Assembly: GCA_022605405.1 (NCBI GenBank)
Contig: JABYQQ010000032.1
Location: forward strand, 77,001-141,000
Origin: Earliella scabrosa
Taxonomy: Eukaryota; Basidiomycota; Agaricomycetes; Polyporales; Polyporaceae
DNA length: 64,000 nt
Direction: 5' to 3'
Below the pieces are notes generated by a model that did not search any database, was not told the origin of the DNA, and saw nothing but the letters and a program-made list of their open reading frames with translations. This document shows positions 9,603 to 21,461 of this stretch, one piece after another. Each line of letters opens with the position of its first letter. Positions within the stretch are counted from its first letter, which is position 1. Both the position numbers and the translations under genes were made by a program.

Positions 9603-11537
9603 TCAGCTCGAACGTTTCCCAACGCTGCTCAGAGAAATACCAGTCCTTTGTGTCCTCAAGCTTGTCCCTCCCGGCCGATGGTAACGTCCCTCGTACTTGA
9701 TGTCGAGCTCGTACACTTCGGCCATCGGACCCTCGGGCGTGCCGGTGCACGGATAGCTAAACGAGAGCCGGATCTGCTTTCCTCCATTCCCGAACGTCCC
9801 GTAGCCATTCTTCCACATTTGAACAAGCATAGTCTCGTCCGGAATAACGTCCGTAGGTGGCTCGACCCGGATCGCGGGGATGCCGTCGCGACGCGGGGCG
9901 TCGATCCCCAGTAGCGAGTCGAGCTCGGTGTCAAACCGAGCCCAGGCCCAGAGTTGTGCTGTCTGCCCTATATAAGACGGATCGAGGGGGCATACTCCGA
10001 AGTGGATCGTGAAGGACTGATAGCCCACGAATGAAATGCTCCGGTAGTCTCCCGGTGTCTCCAATCGGAAGCCCGTGTCAGGTATTCTCGGCTCGATGTA
10101 GCCCATCTTGCGGAGGCGCTCAATAGAGCGCTGTGAGAGAATGATCGTGCATGGAGGCTCGAAGAAGACCATAGAGGATGTTGAGGATGAGTCGGAGCCA
10201 GCGCGGGTAGGAACGCGGAGACGGGCGGTGTCATTATGATGGGAATGGACGTGTATCTCCCTGGGAACTGGATGAACCGCAACTCGTCCGCGCTTGCCAG
10301 ATTGTTGGCGATACGTCGCAGTATGTTCGGTCATGTCGGAGAGAGAGAGACGAGTTGCGCGGTAATAGAAGTTGCGCCTTCCACCGCGCGCGATGTATCC
10401 GCCGACGTAGTACTTCGTGCTTGCGCTCTTTCCTGGATGCGACCTCAGGAACAACGCAACGAGCCGGCCGAAGCCGTCTTCGCATGCCAGCAACGCAAGT
10501 TTCGCATCGACAGAGGCTGTCTGAACGACAGAGACCATGGGGAAGGTGGTACGGATACCAAGGCTCGTGTTGGTATACTCCGGTACGGTGTCGTGGATCT
10601 CTAGTCTCCTCGCGAAGTCCAAGCACGAAACAGGACTGATGTCCGCACAGCCTGCAAAGTCGGAAGGGGACGAAGCAAGCAAGGTCTCAAACTCCGATTG
10701 AGGCTCGTAGTCATGCTCTTGTGCAATCTCGACGAACCTCCCGGAGTGGTAGTCCTCGAGTGTGCGTCCCCAAGCAAAGATGCTTTGGTCCGACGACTTC
10801 TTGATGATCTCTTCCTGTAGGCGAATGAAGGCATGCTTGCCCTCGCCGTAGATGGTGGGCATATAAACCCCGAACAGTCCCATGAGCGAGTACGCCTGGT
10901 CCTCGACCCTTGACGTCTCCCGTCCCGCGGCCCACGACATGCGGCATGCTACGCTCACGTCCTCGAGCGATCGCTTGTGGGTGAGAACGAGGCGGTCGAT
11001 GCCAGTCACCTTCTCGACAAGGGACGCGAGCCGCCATTTCGGCCCAATGACCTCCCACGCGCTCGACAAAAAGATGACCGAGGGCGGGGCAATGAGCTCC
11101 TGTAGGGTCCACCCGCGCTTGAACCATTTGCTATTCCTGAATGCGGACTGGGGCGCGCCGGGGTCCGCGCGGTCGGGCACGTCATCTAGAAACGCGTAGC
11201 ACATTGCCGCGTTACGATACCAGACGAACATCGAGTTGATTGCTTCCGACAGCTCCGTGTTGTTCGTCTTGTCGATACAGCATGTATCGATCCAAAGCCA
11301 GCGGAAGCCATCGTGACGAGCCCGTGCGCAGGCCTTCCTGATCTTGAGCGTGGGTCTGCGGAATGCGTGATCGCGTGCACGGCGGAGGGCATTGTGGGTA
11401 GCGTTCTGCTGGACGCGGGGTGTCTCCTGGAACGTTTGCTCGTCTTCGCCCCAGACGTGGGATAGAATCGCATAGGGGACAGTGATGGGACCGGTAAACA
11501 ACTGAAGTTGAATCCTCTCGGTGTGTAGCAACCACAT
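9603..11537 (-). CDS. HET-domain protein 2 (heterokaryon incompatibility family)
   Basis: Single-exon gene of 644 aa starting MWLLHTERIQLQLFTG at an ATG at 11537. HET motifs in order: YAILSHVW, WIDTCCIDKTNNTELSEAIN, SMFVWYRNAAMCYAFLDDV, KWFKRGWTLQELIAP, VTGIDRLVLTHKRSL, RMSWAAGRETSRVEDQAYSL, LFGVYMPTIYGEG and AFIRLQEEI. It has an insertion after AILSHVWGEDEQTFQE (a longer His/Arg-rich segment) compared with HET protein 1. The C-terminal 370 residues share a pattern (KYYVGGYI, FTIHFGVC, MAEVYELDIKYEGR) with the damaged copy at 27425-29460, so these two are close paralogues. The cellular role is inferred from the family only. Confidence 0.93.
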   Translation of the reverse strand: MWLLHTERIQLQLFTGPITVPYAILSHVWGEDEQTFQETPRVQQNATHNALRRARDHAFRRPTLKIRKACARARHDGFRWLWIDTCCIDKTNNTELSEAINSMFVWYRNAAMCYAFLDDVPDRADPGAPQSAFRNSKWFKRGWTLQELIAPPSVIFLSSAWEVIGPKWRLASLVEKVTGIDRLVLTHKRSLEDVSVACRMSWAAGRETSRVEDQAYSLMGLFGVYMPTIYGEGKHAFIRLQEEIIKKSSDQSIFAWGRTLEDYHSGRFVEIAQEHDYEPQSEFETLLASSPSDFAGCADISPVSCLDFARRLEIHDTVPEYTNTSLGIRTTFPMVSVVQTASVDAKLALLACEDGFGRLVALFLRSHPGKSASTKYYVGGYIARGGRRNFYYRATRLSLSDMTEHTATYRQQSGKRGRVAVHPVPREIHVHSHHNDTARLRVPTRAGSDSSSTSSMVFFEPPCTIILSQRSIERLRKMGYIEPRIPDTGFRLETPGDYRSISFVGYQSFTIHFGVCPLDPSYIGQTAQLWAWARFDTELDSLLGIDAPRRDGIPAIRVEPPTDVIPDETMLVQMWKNGYGTFGNGGKQIRLSFSYPCTGTPEGPMAEVYELDIKYEGRYHRPGGTSLRTQRTGISLSSVGKRSS

Positions 11538-12859
11538 GCAATGTTGTCGGTTCTATGAGGGATGAACGTGAGACGGGTCAGGGATCAGACAGTTGGGAAT
11601 GAAAAGGGCATACTGTCAACGCGGATAGTCAATCTTCACGCAGGGATGAGACCGGGCGATAGGTGTATGGTGGACCTTCACTCGCTGCCAGCCGTACTTA
11701 TACAAGGCGGCATGTATCTCAGTAGGCAGTGCGGTATCGCACGTCACCTTCTAGACTAGGCAGATGGAAGTCTTTGGACATCGGGAATGCAGATGCAATG
11801 ACCGACGCTTCGGTCTGGATACTCTGAGCTGTGTTCACATTCTATGAGAATGACCTTGACGGTCGATGTATGCGAGTGTCACCGCAATGTGGTCATGCAT
11901 AGTGAAATACCTGGCATGGGGTATATATTCCTAGGATTCGGGCGGGGCCTGCATGGACTCGGAGTGAGCGCTGTGAGGCTGTGTCAATGAGAAATATCAT
12001 AGAGCTCTGGAAGACGACGATTGAATGGGCATAAGGACTAGCTGACATGGGAAGGCAGAGTCCTCGCACCGAAGCCTATCAGATTCCGAGTGTTCCGGTC
12101 GGAGAACTTGGAGTCATCTTGAACGCTATGCATTCAAAGCGAGTAAATGGCGGATACTTTTATGTGCTGCCCACACTATCGTCTTTGCCTCGTTTCAGTA
12201 GTCTATAGCATCGTGCCCCTGGCGTTCGAGAGATGCAACATTACTGCAGCTGGGAGTCAGCTCATGGAACTTGGAGAGATTAGTAAGCTAGTGGGCCACG
12301 CACTGGAGTCGACCTAGATCAAGAAGCACAATCGTGCGCCGCACGACGATTAGTAGTCTAGTATTAGGGAGTTGCGATAGCGTAGTCAGTCACTAGTCAA
12401 GACTAGTCAAGTCCAGTTACTATCACCATGACCTGTCATCGCCGATCTGGGTCATGATCAAGGAGACGAGAGCGTTGGTGATACTTAGACACAGTGATAG
12501 CGACCATACAGTTGTGCTGGCGGGCGCTACTCGGCCCGCCCACCCGGGCCCGTCTCCGTCCGCCAAGCCGGGCCCGGCAAGACTGTCAGAGCAATACAAA
12601 TGTTGTCGTGTCGGTCTATATGCTCCTTACCTCATCCTCGGACTGCGAGCAGGTAGTGCAATCTGAGAGGTATGTTGTTGTTTGTCAATTACACCGGCTA
12701 TGCTCTGCAAGCCGTGCTTAACTGGTGATCTCTAGACGGTTCTCCGCCATGGTGACACTGCAGGGCCTCGCTGGCCAGTGAATAAGTTCTGAGCTTGAGG
12801 CCATGTTTGGCAACACAAGGGACAGTCATTCAAGGATACCGTGTATCGAACATCGTCCG
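11538..12859. other. Intergenic region, no gene seen
   Basis: This 1.3-kb stretch shows no credible exon on either strand. It has a GC-rich patch (about 12520-12590) and a small direct repeat of ACTAGTCAAG near 12393-12412. It probably includes the promoter of HET protein 2. Confidence 0.5.
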
Positions 12860-13570
12860 CAACGTCCCGCGACTTGTATACATCAACCGGTGGACCCCCG
12901 GTCCTCCCGAGACCTCGTTCAGCAAAGTCCGCTGTGCTGGCGAGCTTGCAGAACCTGACGGCTACAGTTGGTTCTGGGTGGATGCCTGCTGCATGGACAT
13001 TAGCTCTAGTGTAGAGCTATCAGCGGCTCTCTCAGCTCCATGTTCTCCTAGGGCGCTCGTGCCGAGTTCTGCTACGCGTCCCTTCCCTTCTTGTCCAACT
13101 TGAATCCACTTGCCTCGCTGTCCCTTCCACCACAGGGGTCATCTGGTATGCTCGCAGGTAGACATTCCAAGGGGCTCATCGCACCGCGCGTGTCGTGGTC
13201 TTCCTCTCGCGCGAATGGATCCCACTCGGGACAAAGGCCGAATGAGGATGGGCCGCTATCCTCGAAGAGATCACCGACATAGATGCGGCGGCTCTCGCGC
13301 TCAACCTTGGTTTTTTGCGTCATATGTTCTTGGCCTCTGGGCAGAGAATACGACGGAAGGAAGACGAGGCGTGCTCCCTGACAGGGACCTCCGGGGTTCA
13401 CACGTCGACGATATACGGGGAGGTGAGGACACAATATTTCCGTAGACTGCAGGAGGAGATCATGAAGCACACCGACCAGATCCTGTTTGCGTGGGGCAGG
13501 AGTATCTTGCTGTTGACGTTACTCATGTCTACATCTGGCTCGTCAGGACCGACGTGCCCGAGAGCATGCT
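12860..13570 (+). pseudogene. Decayed HET-domain pseudogene
   Basis: Pieces of a HET domain occur in order but in different frames. DGYSWFWVDACCMD near 12958-13000 matches WIDTCCID, AEFCYASLPFLS follows, LIAPR and then a GTKAE-stop segment match the PLGTKA region near 13160-13240, and EDEACSLTG, GVHTSTIYGE and RRLQEEIMKHTDQILFAWGR (13357-13500) match the end of the domain. The GWTLQE region and the RMSWA block are damaged or missing. Several frameshifts and at least two stops separate the blocks, so no full protein can be made. The relic may extend to about 14500, where I find only weak similarity. Its nearest relative in the window is the damaged gene at 27425. Confidence 0.82.
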
Positions 13571-14888
13571 AGCACCAACCCCTATCGCGAGCAACATTAC
13601 GCCCATTCCATACTCCTCAATGGTCAAGAGATAACTGCAGCATATGGTGGGTTGACTCTCGGAATTGTGATGCACTATTCCCTGATCGCTCACACCTATA
13701 GGATTGGCCACAAATATGCTCCGTGGTCGCGACCCATATGGAGCTCCCCAATTTCTCGGTAACAAGCCACGGCGTTCGTGCGCGGCTAGTTCCCCTTCAG
13801 ACAAATCACTCCAGTACTTTTATTCTCGCTTTTCTTGCATGACGAGACGTGTCTGGTGAGTTCGTTTCACTCGGTCTCAATGGGACTATAATTCATCCAC
13901 TCGTCTCCAAATCCCTTCTGCAGTGGCTGCCTATCCGGTCGGCCCTTATCACATCGGTGTTCACCCACACATGTATGTGTTTGCTTCTGAGCTGGTAAAA
14001 ACACCTATTATCCGACCAGCGCTCATCGTCCCCGACTGTAGGGAGCTTCTCGCTACATTTCCGGGCATGACGAGTCTGTCGACTTCCTCTTTCGGACGTG
14101 AACGCTGGCCTCAACAACCTCGCCTCGGATGCCCACGACGTACAAGTCTCATCCAGAACTATCGGCACTCTCGCTCGAGACTGTTTCGTGTATCTCGGTG
14201 TCCCATTCCTATCGTTCGCAGGGTCGACCTGATAATTGGAGGTAGGGGAGTGCAGTGGTGTCTCAACGATAAGACGCATCATCTGCAGCTGATAGACAAT
14301 ATCCGGACAAGCAGCCGCTCCATACCTTCGACGTACTGTTTCTCGCTCACTCCTCGTCGGGAAAGTTTCCAGTATCCGTCTACAGAGACAGACGGTGAAC
14401 TGGCTCCTGAGTCCTCACAATTGCCACTATCTCCGTTCCCACCACTTTGTCTGCACAGCAAGATCCTTATACTTCAGCGCCCCATGGGTAAGCTACCGCT
14501 TTGACAGCGATGATCAGACCACGCTTATTCTCATTTTGCGGCTTGCCTATCCAACTGGCACTTCAGCGACTGAACGCAGCCTCTGGCAAGACCTACTCCG
14601 ATGCACCGCAACGTATTGCTCAATGCGATGGCCAATGAACTTTTTATTCATACCTTCGGCGATGAATAGCGACGGGTTACCTTGACGGTGCATCGACTTC
14701 ATGAGGCGCAGCAAGGCACTGTGTACCATCACATCAGCCCCCTGCGAGCACCCAGCCTTCAAGCTCCCTCGCACCGGAGTGGATGCTTCCCAGGAGAGCG
14801 CTACTGGTAGACAGCCTGCAGTTATAACTGTATACCACGGAGATGGATAGTGCTCGCCCTCGTGTCGGCTCACGAGTTCACGTAGGTT
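13571..14888. other. Region after the HET relic, no intact gene
   Basis: Short open frames only. Some may be remnants of the C-terminal part of the preceding HET relic, but I cannot align them with confidence. Confidence 0.35.
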
Positions 14889-15192
14889 CTCAGTGAAGCG
14901 GATACATCCGTGAGGGGGTTCGATCATCTCGCGGATGTATCCGACTAAATGCGGTGTAGCGTCCGAGATTCGAACCCTCGACTCGGCGCTTCCGAGCAAA
15001 AGTAACGACCAACCTAGTTCCAGCCAACTATGCCAATAGACCTTCAAATGAGTTGCCCCATTGCCGCAGCCTGAATATGTGACGCCACTCCCGATTGTGC
15101 TTTTGCACGTTTTATATGGCGGATGCATCCGTCCATTGCAGATGTATCCGCGAGAGGATCGCCGGCCTCGCGGATACATCCGCTTCACTGAG
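14889..15192. mobile_element. Inverted-repeat element (about 304 bp) with tRNA-like core
   Basis: The left end CTCAGTGAAGCGGATACATC (14889 on) and the right end (to 15192) are inverted repeats of about 27 bp with two mismatches. Inside are further copies of the near-palindrome CGGATRYATCCG (about 14932, 15120, 15140), and the core holds a tRNA-like unit with Pol III boxes on the minus strand. I could not find a convincing target-site duplication. It has no coding capacity, so it would be a MITE- or SINE-like element or foldback repeat. Confidence 0.6.
14950..15040 (-). promoter_or_regulatory. tRNA-like Pol III internal promoter (A and B boxes)
   Basis: On the minus strand an A box TGGCATAGTTGG (15024-15035) matches the TRGCNNAGYNGG consensus exactly. 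A B box GGTTCGAATCT (14966-14976) matches GGTTCGANTCC at 10 of 11 positions, about 50 nt downstream. CTCGGAAGCGCCGAG between them forms a 5-bp hairpin like the long variable arm of class II tRNAs. The D and acceptor stems do not pair well, so this looks tRNA-derived rather than a functional tRNA. Confidence 0.5.
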
Positions 15193-17695
15193 ACTGCTCA
15201 GTTCACAGCGAGAACTCCAACCTTGGAGGTTCAATGCTTCCCGTCTTGAAATGGCAGGCTCACTGCCCATTCTCAAGTTCCATCATCTCCATTCTATATG
15301 ACGCTATGCTCCGTCGCCTAAACAAGCGCACCGCTTATACGGTACCGACCCCGGTCTAAACTGTAACGCCACACGCTACAGTTTCCCGTGCAATAGATGG
15401 TTCTCGACAGTAGGGAGTCCATCGTCGGGGAACGCTCGTACAAATTTGCTATCGGTATGCACGACAGGACTCGATTGGCGTTGCAAGAGCTGCTCAGATC
15501 GGTCAGCATGTCGCCTGCAAGCAATTGTGGTGATAGTATTGCCCTCGCCGGTCGGTGTCTGTACGAAGTGTATCCATAGCCTTTCTGTGGCGACGTGGAG
15601 CACGAGACTTCTGTGGCGACGTGGAGCACGAGACTTCTGTGGGACCATGTGAATGCTATGATCTTATGCGCCGTGAACCCAACGTCCGTGACCGCCAGAT
15701 GTTCTGGGGCTCACATTCTTGCAATATAGTGGTAAGTCTGATTGTGGCCTCGTCCTGTTTGGCAGGTGGACGGGTTGTCAGGCTTCAGCGAACAAGTATG
15801 GTCCGATTGGACCCTTTCATGAGCTGGTGTTTGGGATGAGATACGCAACTCACTGGAGACGAGGTAAAGAAGAACGCTTCGTGGACAGCAAGGTGAAACG
15901 GGGAGATCTGCGGTGTAATGGGCAATGGTTGGTTAGTTGGATATCCCCGTCTGCATCCGGGAGACCTCACGGCCTTACGTTGCTCAGGTTGGGTGATTGT
16001 GTGTCCTTAGAAGTCGAAGCCTGTGCACGTTATCGACCCAAAGAGCCTTCAGCATCACAAGGGAAGTGGATAGCAGACGGGAGAAGCGAATGCCGATGCG
16101 ACAGTGGTAGCTCTGAACTGTAAACGTGGTAGGAAAGGCACCATTGTAGAAATGCGGGCCAACCATGTTACCACGAGAACCCGCTATCCACGCAATTCAT
16201 GTGTGAACGAGTAGGTGGAGGGTACAGGGAAAGGAAGTCGAGTAGCTCAGATGAGTGTGAGCAATCGAGGTCTTTACTTCCAATTTGTGAGCGTGAGGAC
16301 TGGTTGTCAAGAATATCTCACCTGGATAAGACCGTGTCTAGGAGGTCAACTTGAAGTGGACCTCATAGAATACATGGACGTCTGTTGGGAACAGATGGAC
16401 TGGTGAAGGAGAGTCTGACTAGGACAGCCGGATGACATCGGATCTAATCACTCCCGGGTTGAAGCTCACTCCGAACGATGAGGTCTGTGTTGTGTTCGGA
16501 GGAAAGTTGTCGCAAGGGTGGGCGTTGGAAGCATTGGCGTCACAAAATTAGATGCACTCCACGAGCTGTATATGTAAGAAGAGTCATGAGCGCTACGAGG
16601 CTTTCGAGATGGTACCTGACGAGGGTGGAGAGCCGCTTGCAAAGCACGAGGCGCTCACGAAGGAGTAGAGGAAGTACGAACTTGCATAGCACATTCACTA
16701 GTAGCATCGTGATTCAATAAGCTGACCTACCTGCGGAGCGCCACGAATATGGGAATATAGTCATCAGCCAGAAGGAAGGTAAGTATTGAAGAATGAGAAG
16801 ACGCTGCCAGTGGAGCCGCCGGCTAGTGGGTGCAAAGCTTGATAGCTGTTCCCAGCGTATGTCCACCGGAGCTTGCTCTTGGAGAGTCCTGGTTGGTTCG
16901 TCTGTTGAGCCTCGGAGAACAGAGTTGTCCAGCGGCGGTCATGCAAGGGTCCAGAGCACGACGTCCTCCTTAATTCCGACAATTAATCGGCTTCCCCGTA
17001 GCTTCCCAGGTTCCGTATGCAGGCACAAGAAGCCTAGGATGACGCAAAGTCTTGGTTGAGACCTACGATCATCCTTTTGCATTGGCTACGGTCCTTTTAT
17101 GGATGTCATCTTTGGGAACCGTGACGAAGCAAGACAGATGATAGAGCCTGGAATAAATGTGGCCCCATATACGGTTACTGGTAGTGAGTCGTCATAGCGG
17201 AATGAAGACGGCCGTTAGCCCCTTGTGCCTTTCTACTGCTACCGACATGATCCCATGAGGTGACGCCCGGTGTGGGCACCCAAGCGTTCGGATGCGAGAG
17301 CTTATTTCCAGGTTCCGACGGCTTTCCTTCGGGAGCCAGTTCAGAGGCAAAGCATGGAAGGAAGCCAGTCTAGTCTTCTGCAACTCATCGAAGGCACAAC
17401 AATCGAGGACTCGGTGGACGGTCGACTTGAAGCCACCAATAGCACGGATGTCATCCGGGGTACAAAGGCGTGTGGATCAGTCACGCCTTGTATTCGCGCA
17501 GCTCTTGGTAAACCGAACAATCATATGAATTATGGGGCAAACTCGAACACTGTATCAACTCCACGACATACAGGGAGACCCTGTCAATCACTCTACTGTC
17601 ACTGAAGCGAAGCAGGAATCAACATTCACAGCCACTGGAAACACAAAGGGCACGGAGGACTTCGACAACTGCTTTCGAGATCTGACGACGACGCT
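15193..17695. other. Long non-coding stretch with a small tandem repeat
   Basis: I see no credible gene over 2.5 kb; open frames are short and lack recognisable motifs or splice logic. The only clear structure is the 26-bp tandem repeat near 15583. Confidence 0.45.
15583..15641. repeat. 26-bp tandem repeat, about 2.3 copies
   Basis: Two exact 26-bp units beginning TTCTGTGGCGACGTGGAGCA (15583-15608 and 15609-15634) are followed by a partial third copy. Confidence 0.9.
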
Positions 17696-18460
17696 TTACA
17701 AACCGAGAATGGCAGTGAGAGCGGGGATATCGAGGGCCAGGATATCCGGAATAAGAGGACCGATCAGGGCTAGAATACCGCCGAGGAGACCTCCAAGGAG
17801 ACCTCCGAGCAGGCCTCCGAGGAGAGCTACAACAGCAGCGATGAGTGTGGCAAGGAGCGTGCCAACGATAGTGACGAGCGCCCCAACCGCAACTCCAAGA
17901 GCGGCGCCGGCCGCGGTGAGGGCAGCGACAACAGTCTTCGGATGGTACAAGCAATTAGATATTGACTGCGTGACTTGAATGGACACTCACGGTGATGATT
18001 TCGGCGAGGATGGCAGCGATGTCACCAACCGTGATGGCTTCGGCGCGGTTCGTAAGAGAGACCTCGAGAGGCTGGTTGGAAAGAGCCTTGACGGAGGTGA
18101 TAGCGTTGGTCAGGATGTCCTTCATCGCATTGAGAGAGGGCGCAACCGCGTCCATGGTCGCGTTCTCCGCCCTTATGAACTCTATCAAACCTTTGTTAAT
18201 AGTGTAATGTCGTCGCCGTGTATGGAAAGTGACCTACTCAGGCTGTCCGCGACAGGGATGAGCTGAGCCTGGGCGTTGGTGAGAATGTCGGCGAGGCCGG
18301 GGGGGACAGCGACGGGGAGAAGGGCGTTCGAGGTAACGCCAATGGCCGCTGGAGCAGCAACATTCTTCACAGCGCGGACCTCATTGCCAAACGGAATGGC
18401 AGAGGTGACGGCGCTGAACGCGACGGTGACGAAGACAGCAATGGAGCCGAAGGCGAACAT
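17696..18460 (-). CDS. Small secreted protein with LLGG-repeat hydrophobic tail
   Basis: Three exons (18460-18238, 18190-17991, 17935-17696) join in one frame to give 220 aa. The N-terminus MFAFGSIAVFVTVAFSAVTS followed by AIPFGNE looks like a signal peptide. The middle is Ala/Leu/Asn-rich and helical (DILTNAQAQLIPVADSLSLI; DAVAPSLNAMKDILTNAI). The last exon encodes a very hydrophobic tail: Ala/Val-rich, then four LLGG units, then ILALIGPLIPDILALDIPAL. The long middle helices recall secreted hydrophobic-surface-binding proteins, but I cannot assign a family. The tail could be membrane-active or amphipathic; that is inference. The closely spaced GT-AG introns and consistent frame support a real gene. 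No neighbour suggests a pathway. Confidence 0.75.
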
Positions 18461-21400
18461 GGCGTAGAGAGCGATGAGGATGGAGGTTGCGCGAACTAGA
18501 AGAGTGCTAGGTCACTGAGACGAAGACGGCAATGACTCGAGGCCACTGCTGAACCACGACGGACGAGACAGCCTTTTATACGCCGAGACCTGAGGCGGTG
18601 GTTACGGCCACGCCCTATCGGACCCGCAGAAGCGCGTGCTCATGTAGCGGGCACATCCAAGTGGGATGATTCCGTGAGGGGGAGAACCAGTCGTGCGTCG
18701 ATAATACCCGTTATGTCGCCATGTCGTCACGCCATGACGCAGCACGAATAGCAAGGTGCTCAGCGTCAGGATGCAGACGGATGGAATACTCGCTGCTGGG
18801 GATTGTGTGGACCCGGAGTTGCCCGTTTTAGGTCGGGGACCTGGTTTTTGCTCGCAGTGATGAATTACGAACATAAAAATGAGAACTCACGGACGTCTAA
18901 AGTGGAGCATCCAGCTTCTCCGCATGCTCATAACAAGATCGGCCTTTTTAGCTGAGCAGAAAGTTCACGATGAGTACGCGGACCCGCATGTCACATTGTG
19001 AGACGTCTCGATGCAAAGGAAGCCTGCACACCTGCCATTTCAAACAAACTCCAGCTATGATTGGGTGGCCTCGTGTGCCAGTGACTTCAGCAAAGCCGCG
19101 TGTGCAAGGCGCGAAGCTTCGGCGCCGCCGCCTCGTCCTCTCCGAGTCCGCTCATAGGACTCGGAAACCTGCGAAACATTGTCATGAGTGTATACTGCTC
19201 CGATCACAAAGGAACTATCTATACCTCATGTTGTTACCTGTATCAGAACACGCTGGCTAGTCCAAGCTCGAGGAGAAAGCCGGGAGAGAGCAAGGTTTTC
19301 ACAGGGCCACAGTAGTCCCGTCCTCCACGTGGCATCGGGCGCTTGGGAGTTGTCGCGAGTCAGAGCCGGACGATGACCATCATCGACCCTCCGACCGGGC
19401 CTTGCAGCAAGCACACGCTGGCAAGTCGGACGCTCTTCTGCAGCCGGGAGAGTTTACTTATGGGTGACAGCTTCTGTCATACTTGCTCTCCTCCCGCATT
19501 ACCCCCGATCGTGCCACGGCTCGGATTCAAGGTGAGGGTGCGTTGCAGTTCTATCACCCGGGCCCTCCTCTGGATCGTAGCAAATGATAGTGTGACCGGC
19601 TAACCTGAATGTGTTTATTAGAGATTAGACACCTCAGCTACGTGCTGTATACGGCCGTACCTAGTTGGTGTCACAGACGGCGAACAACAATTGGCAATAG
19701 GAAGACGTCGTGGCGCTGTGGAAGGATGCCGTGGAAATGCTCGCCATCTGCAGAACAGCCACGCTATGGCCTCCGAAGAAGCCTTTTTGACAGATCTGCT
19801 GGGCAGAGTTATTCCTCAGGCGGAGCCGGTGGCTGGCAATCAGCCGTCGCACACCACACCGTCGACGCGGCGAGGCACAGCGTCATTCAGCATGTGCGAG
19901 CGAACCACGCGTTTTAGGCTGCGAACACTGCGGAACCGAACAGGACCTCCAACGCGAAGCCGCCCTCAAGTATGACGGCGCGACCACGCCCGCCCTCTCA
20001 CACATCAGCGCCCCATTCCCTCGACGCGGCCCGGCCTCCGCGCCACGCTTGAGGTCCCCCCACTCGCTCGGATTCGACCATACAGAGAGTCCTATCTAAC
20101 AGGCAGTGCAAGACCGACGTCTTGGTCTAGTTCCCCTTCCAATCGAATCAGCCCCTTCCACTGCTTCGCAGCGCTCGGAGGAATTGCGTCTCGTCCAGAC
20201 GCTCACAGTTGACTGGCACCAGCATCCCTCGTCGGACAGCTCGCTGTCCGACCTGACGGACTTCCATCTTCTTCCTGCCACCAAGCGCTGCATAGCGCGC
20301 CTTGATGGACATCATCTGATCGTTTGCTAGGCGTGTCGTGACATGCAGCCCCTGAAGATTACTCCGGCGACGACCTCGCGAACTCTCATCTCTCCGGCTC
20401 CACCAAGTCGATGTGCGTCATGTAGGCTTTCACGCGAGCATTTCTCACAGTAGCGTGTGCTGAACACGACGGACTAGGTCATGATGACGATTGTGATGAA
20501 CTGGGGCGCATAGACCAAGTGCCTAGTAGAAGGCGTGACTGTGCGCATGCGGCCGGAACTCATCACGCGCATTTCTAGGAGCATGGCCAATAATTCTCGC
20601 CGCGAGCACAGGACCTTCGCCGTAGGCATCAGTACATCGACCCTTCCAATTGTCCAGAAGCTCGGATGTTGGGAAATAGTGGCGTGTGCGATGTCTCCAT
20701 AACTAGGACTAGCTCCCACCGAAGGATGTTCAAATACACGGAGGATGACGGCGCACAAGGGTACCGCCCAAGGTGAATCATGACTCGGACTGAGACCTGC
20801 TCGATGCTCGTGCACATAAATGTGTCTGAAATTCAGATCTGTGAGAAGGCGCAATAGTCAACAGTTGCCATGGATCTCCAACACGGTTCGGTGATCCTCG
20901 AGTGAGCGGGTCGAAACGACGACGAATGGAGATTTACTGAGGCATCCTACGTGACATTCCCTAGTCCCACAACCGTGAATTGCGGACAATAGCCGTGGCG
21001 TTGAATAACCGCCGGTTGCTGTTGTGTTGCGTACATGTCGCTGCGGTAGCGACGAGGTCGCCAGAGTGGTCAGTCTTTAATCTCTATTGACAGTTCTAAC
21101 ACCAGACTCAGGATGCTAATCATCAAAACAATAGCTTTCCGACACAACAACCATTCAGACATCGCCTCGAGAAGGTACATATATGTTATAGGAGTAGACT
21201 GTGAGACTGCACTCCCCTCTAAATTATATCTATCACGCTCAACATGCAATACAGGTCGCTTCCGCTCTCAACCTTCCTCTGGGCTCTTCCCATATTGCCT
21301 ATCTATGTCTTAGCCGACCGACAATTTGACATGTCGAGGAGTGACAATGTGTGTGGTCCAGAGTCCATCAACCTCTTGTTGTTCTTGTGACTGACTTCCA

Positions 21401-21461
21401 TTATCTGGTTGTCGTGTATTAGCTCGCTGTGTGAGTATCCCGTGCAATCATTATACGCCAC
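18461..21461. other. Long stretch without a recognisable gene
   Basis: About 3 kb with only short open frames on both strands and no domain motif I recognise. The part next to 18460 should hold the promoter of the secreted-protein gene; the part before 21462 may contain a missing first exon of the chitinase gene. No clear repeat or RNA gene is seen. Confidence 0.4.
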
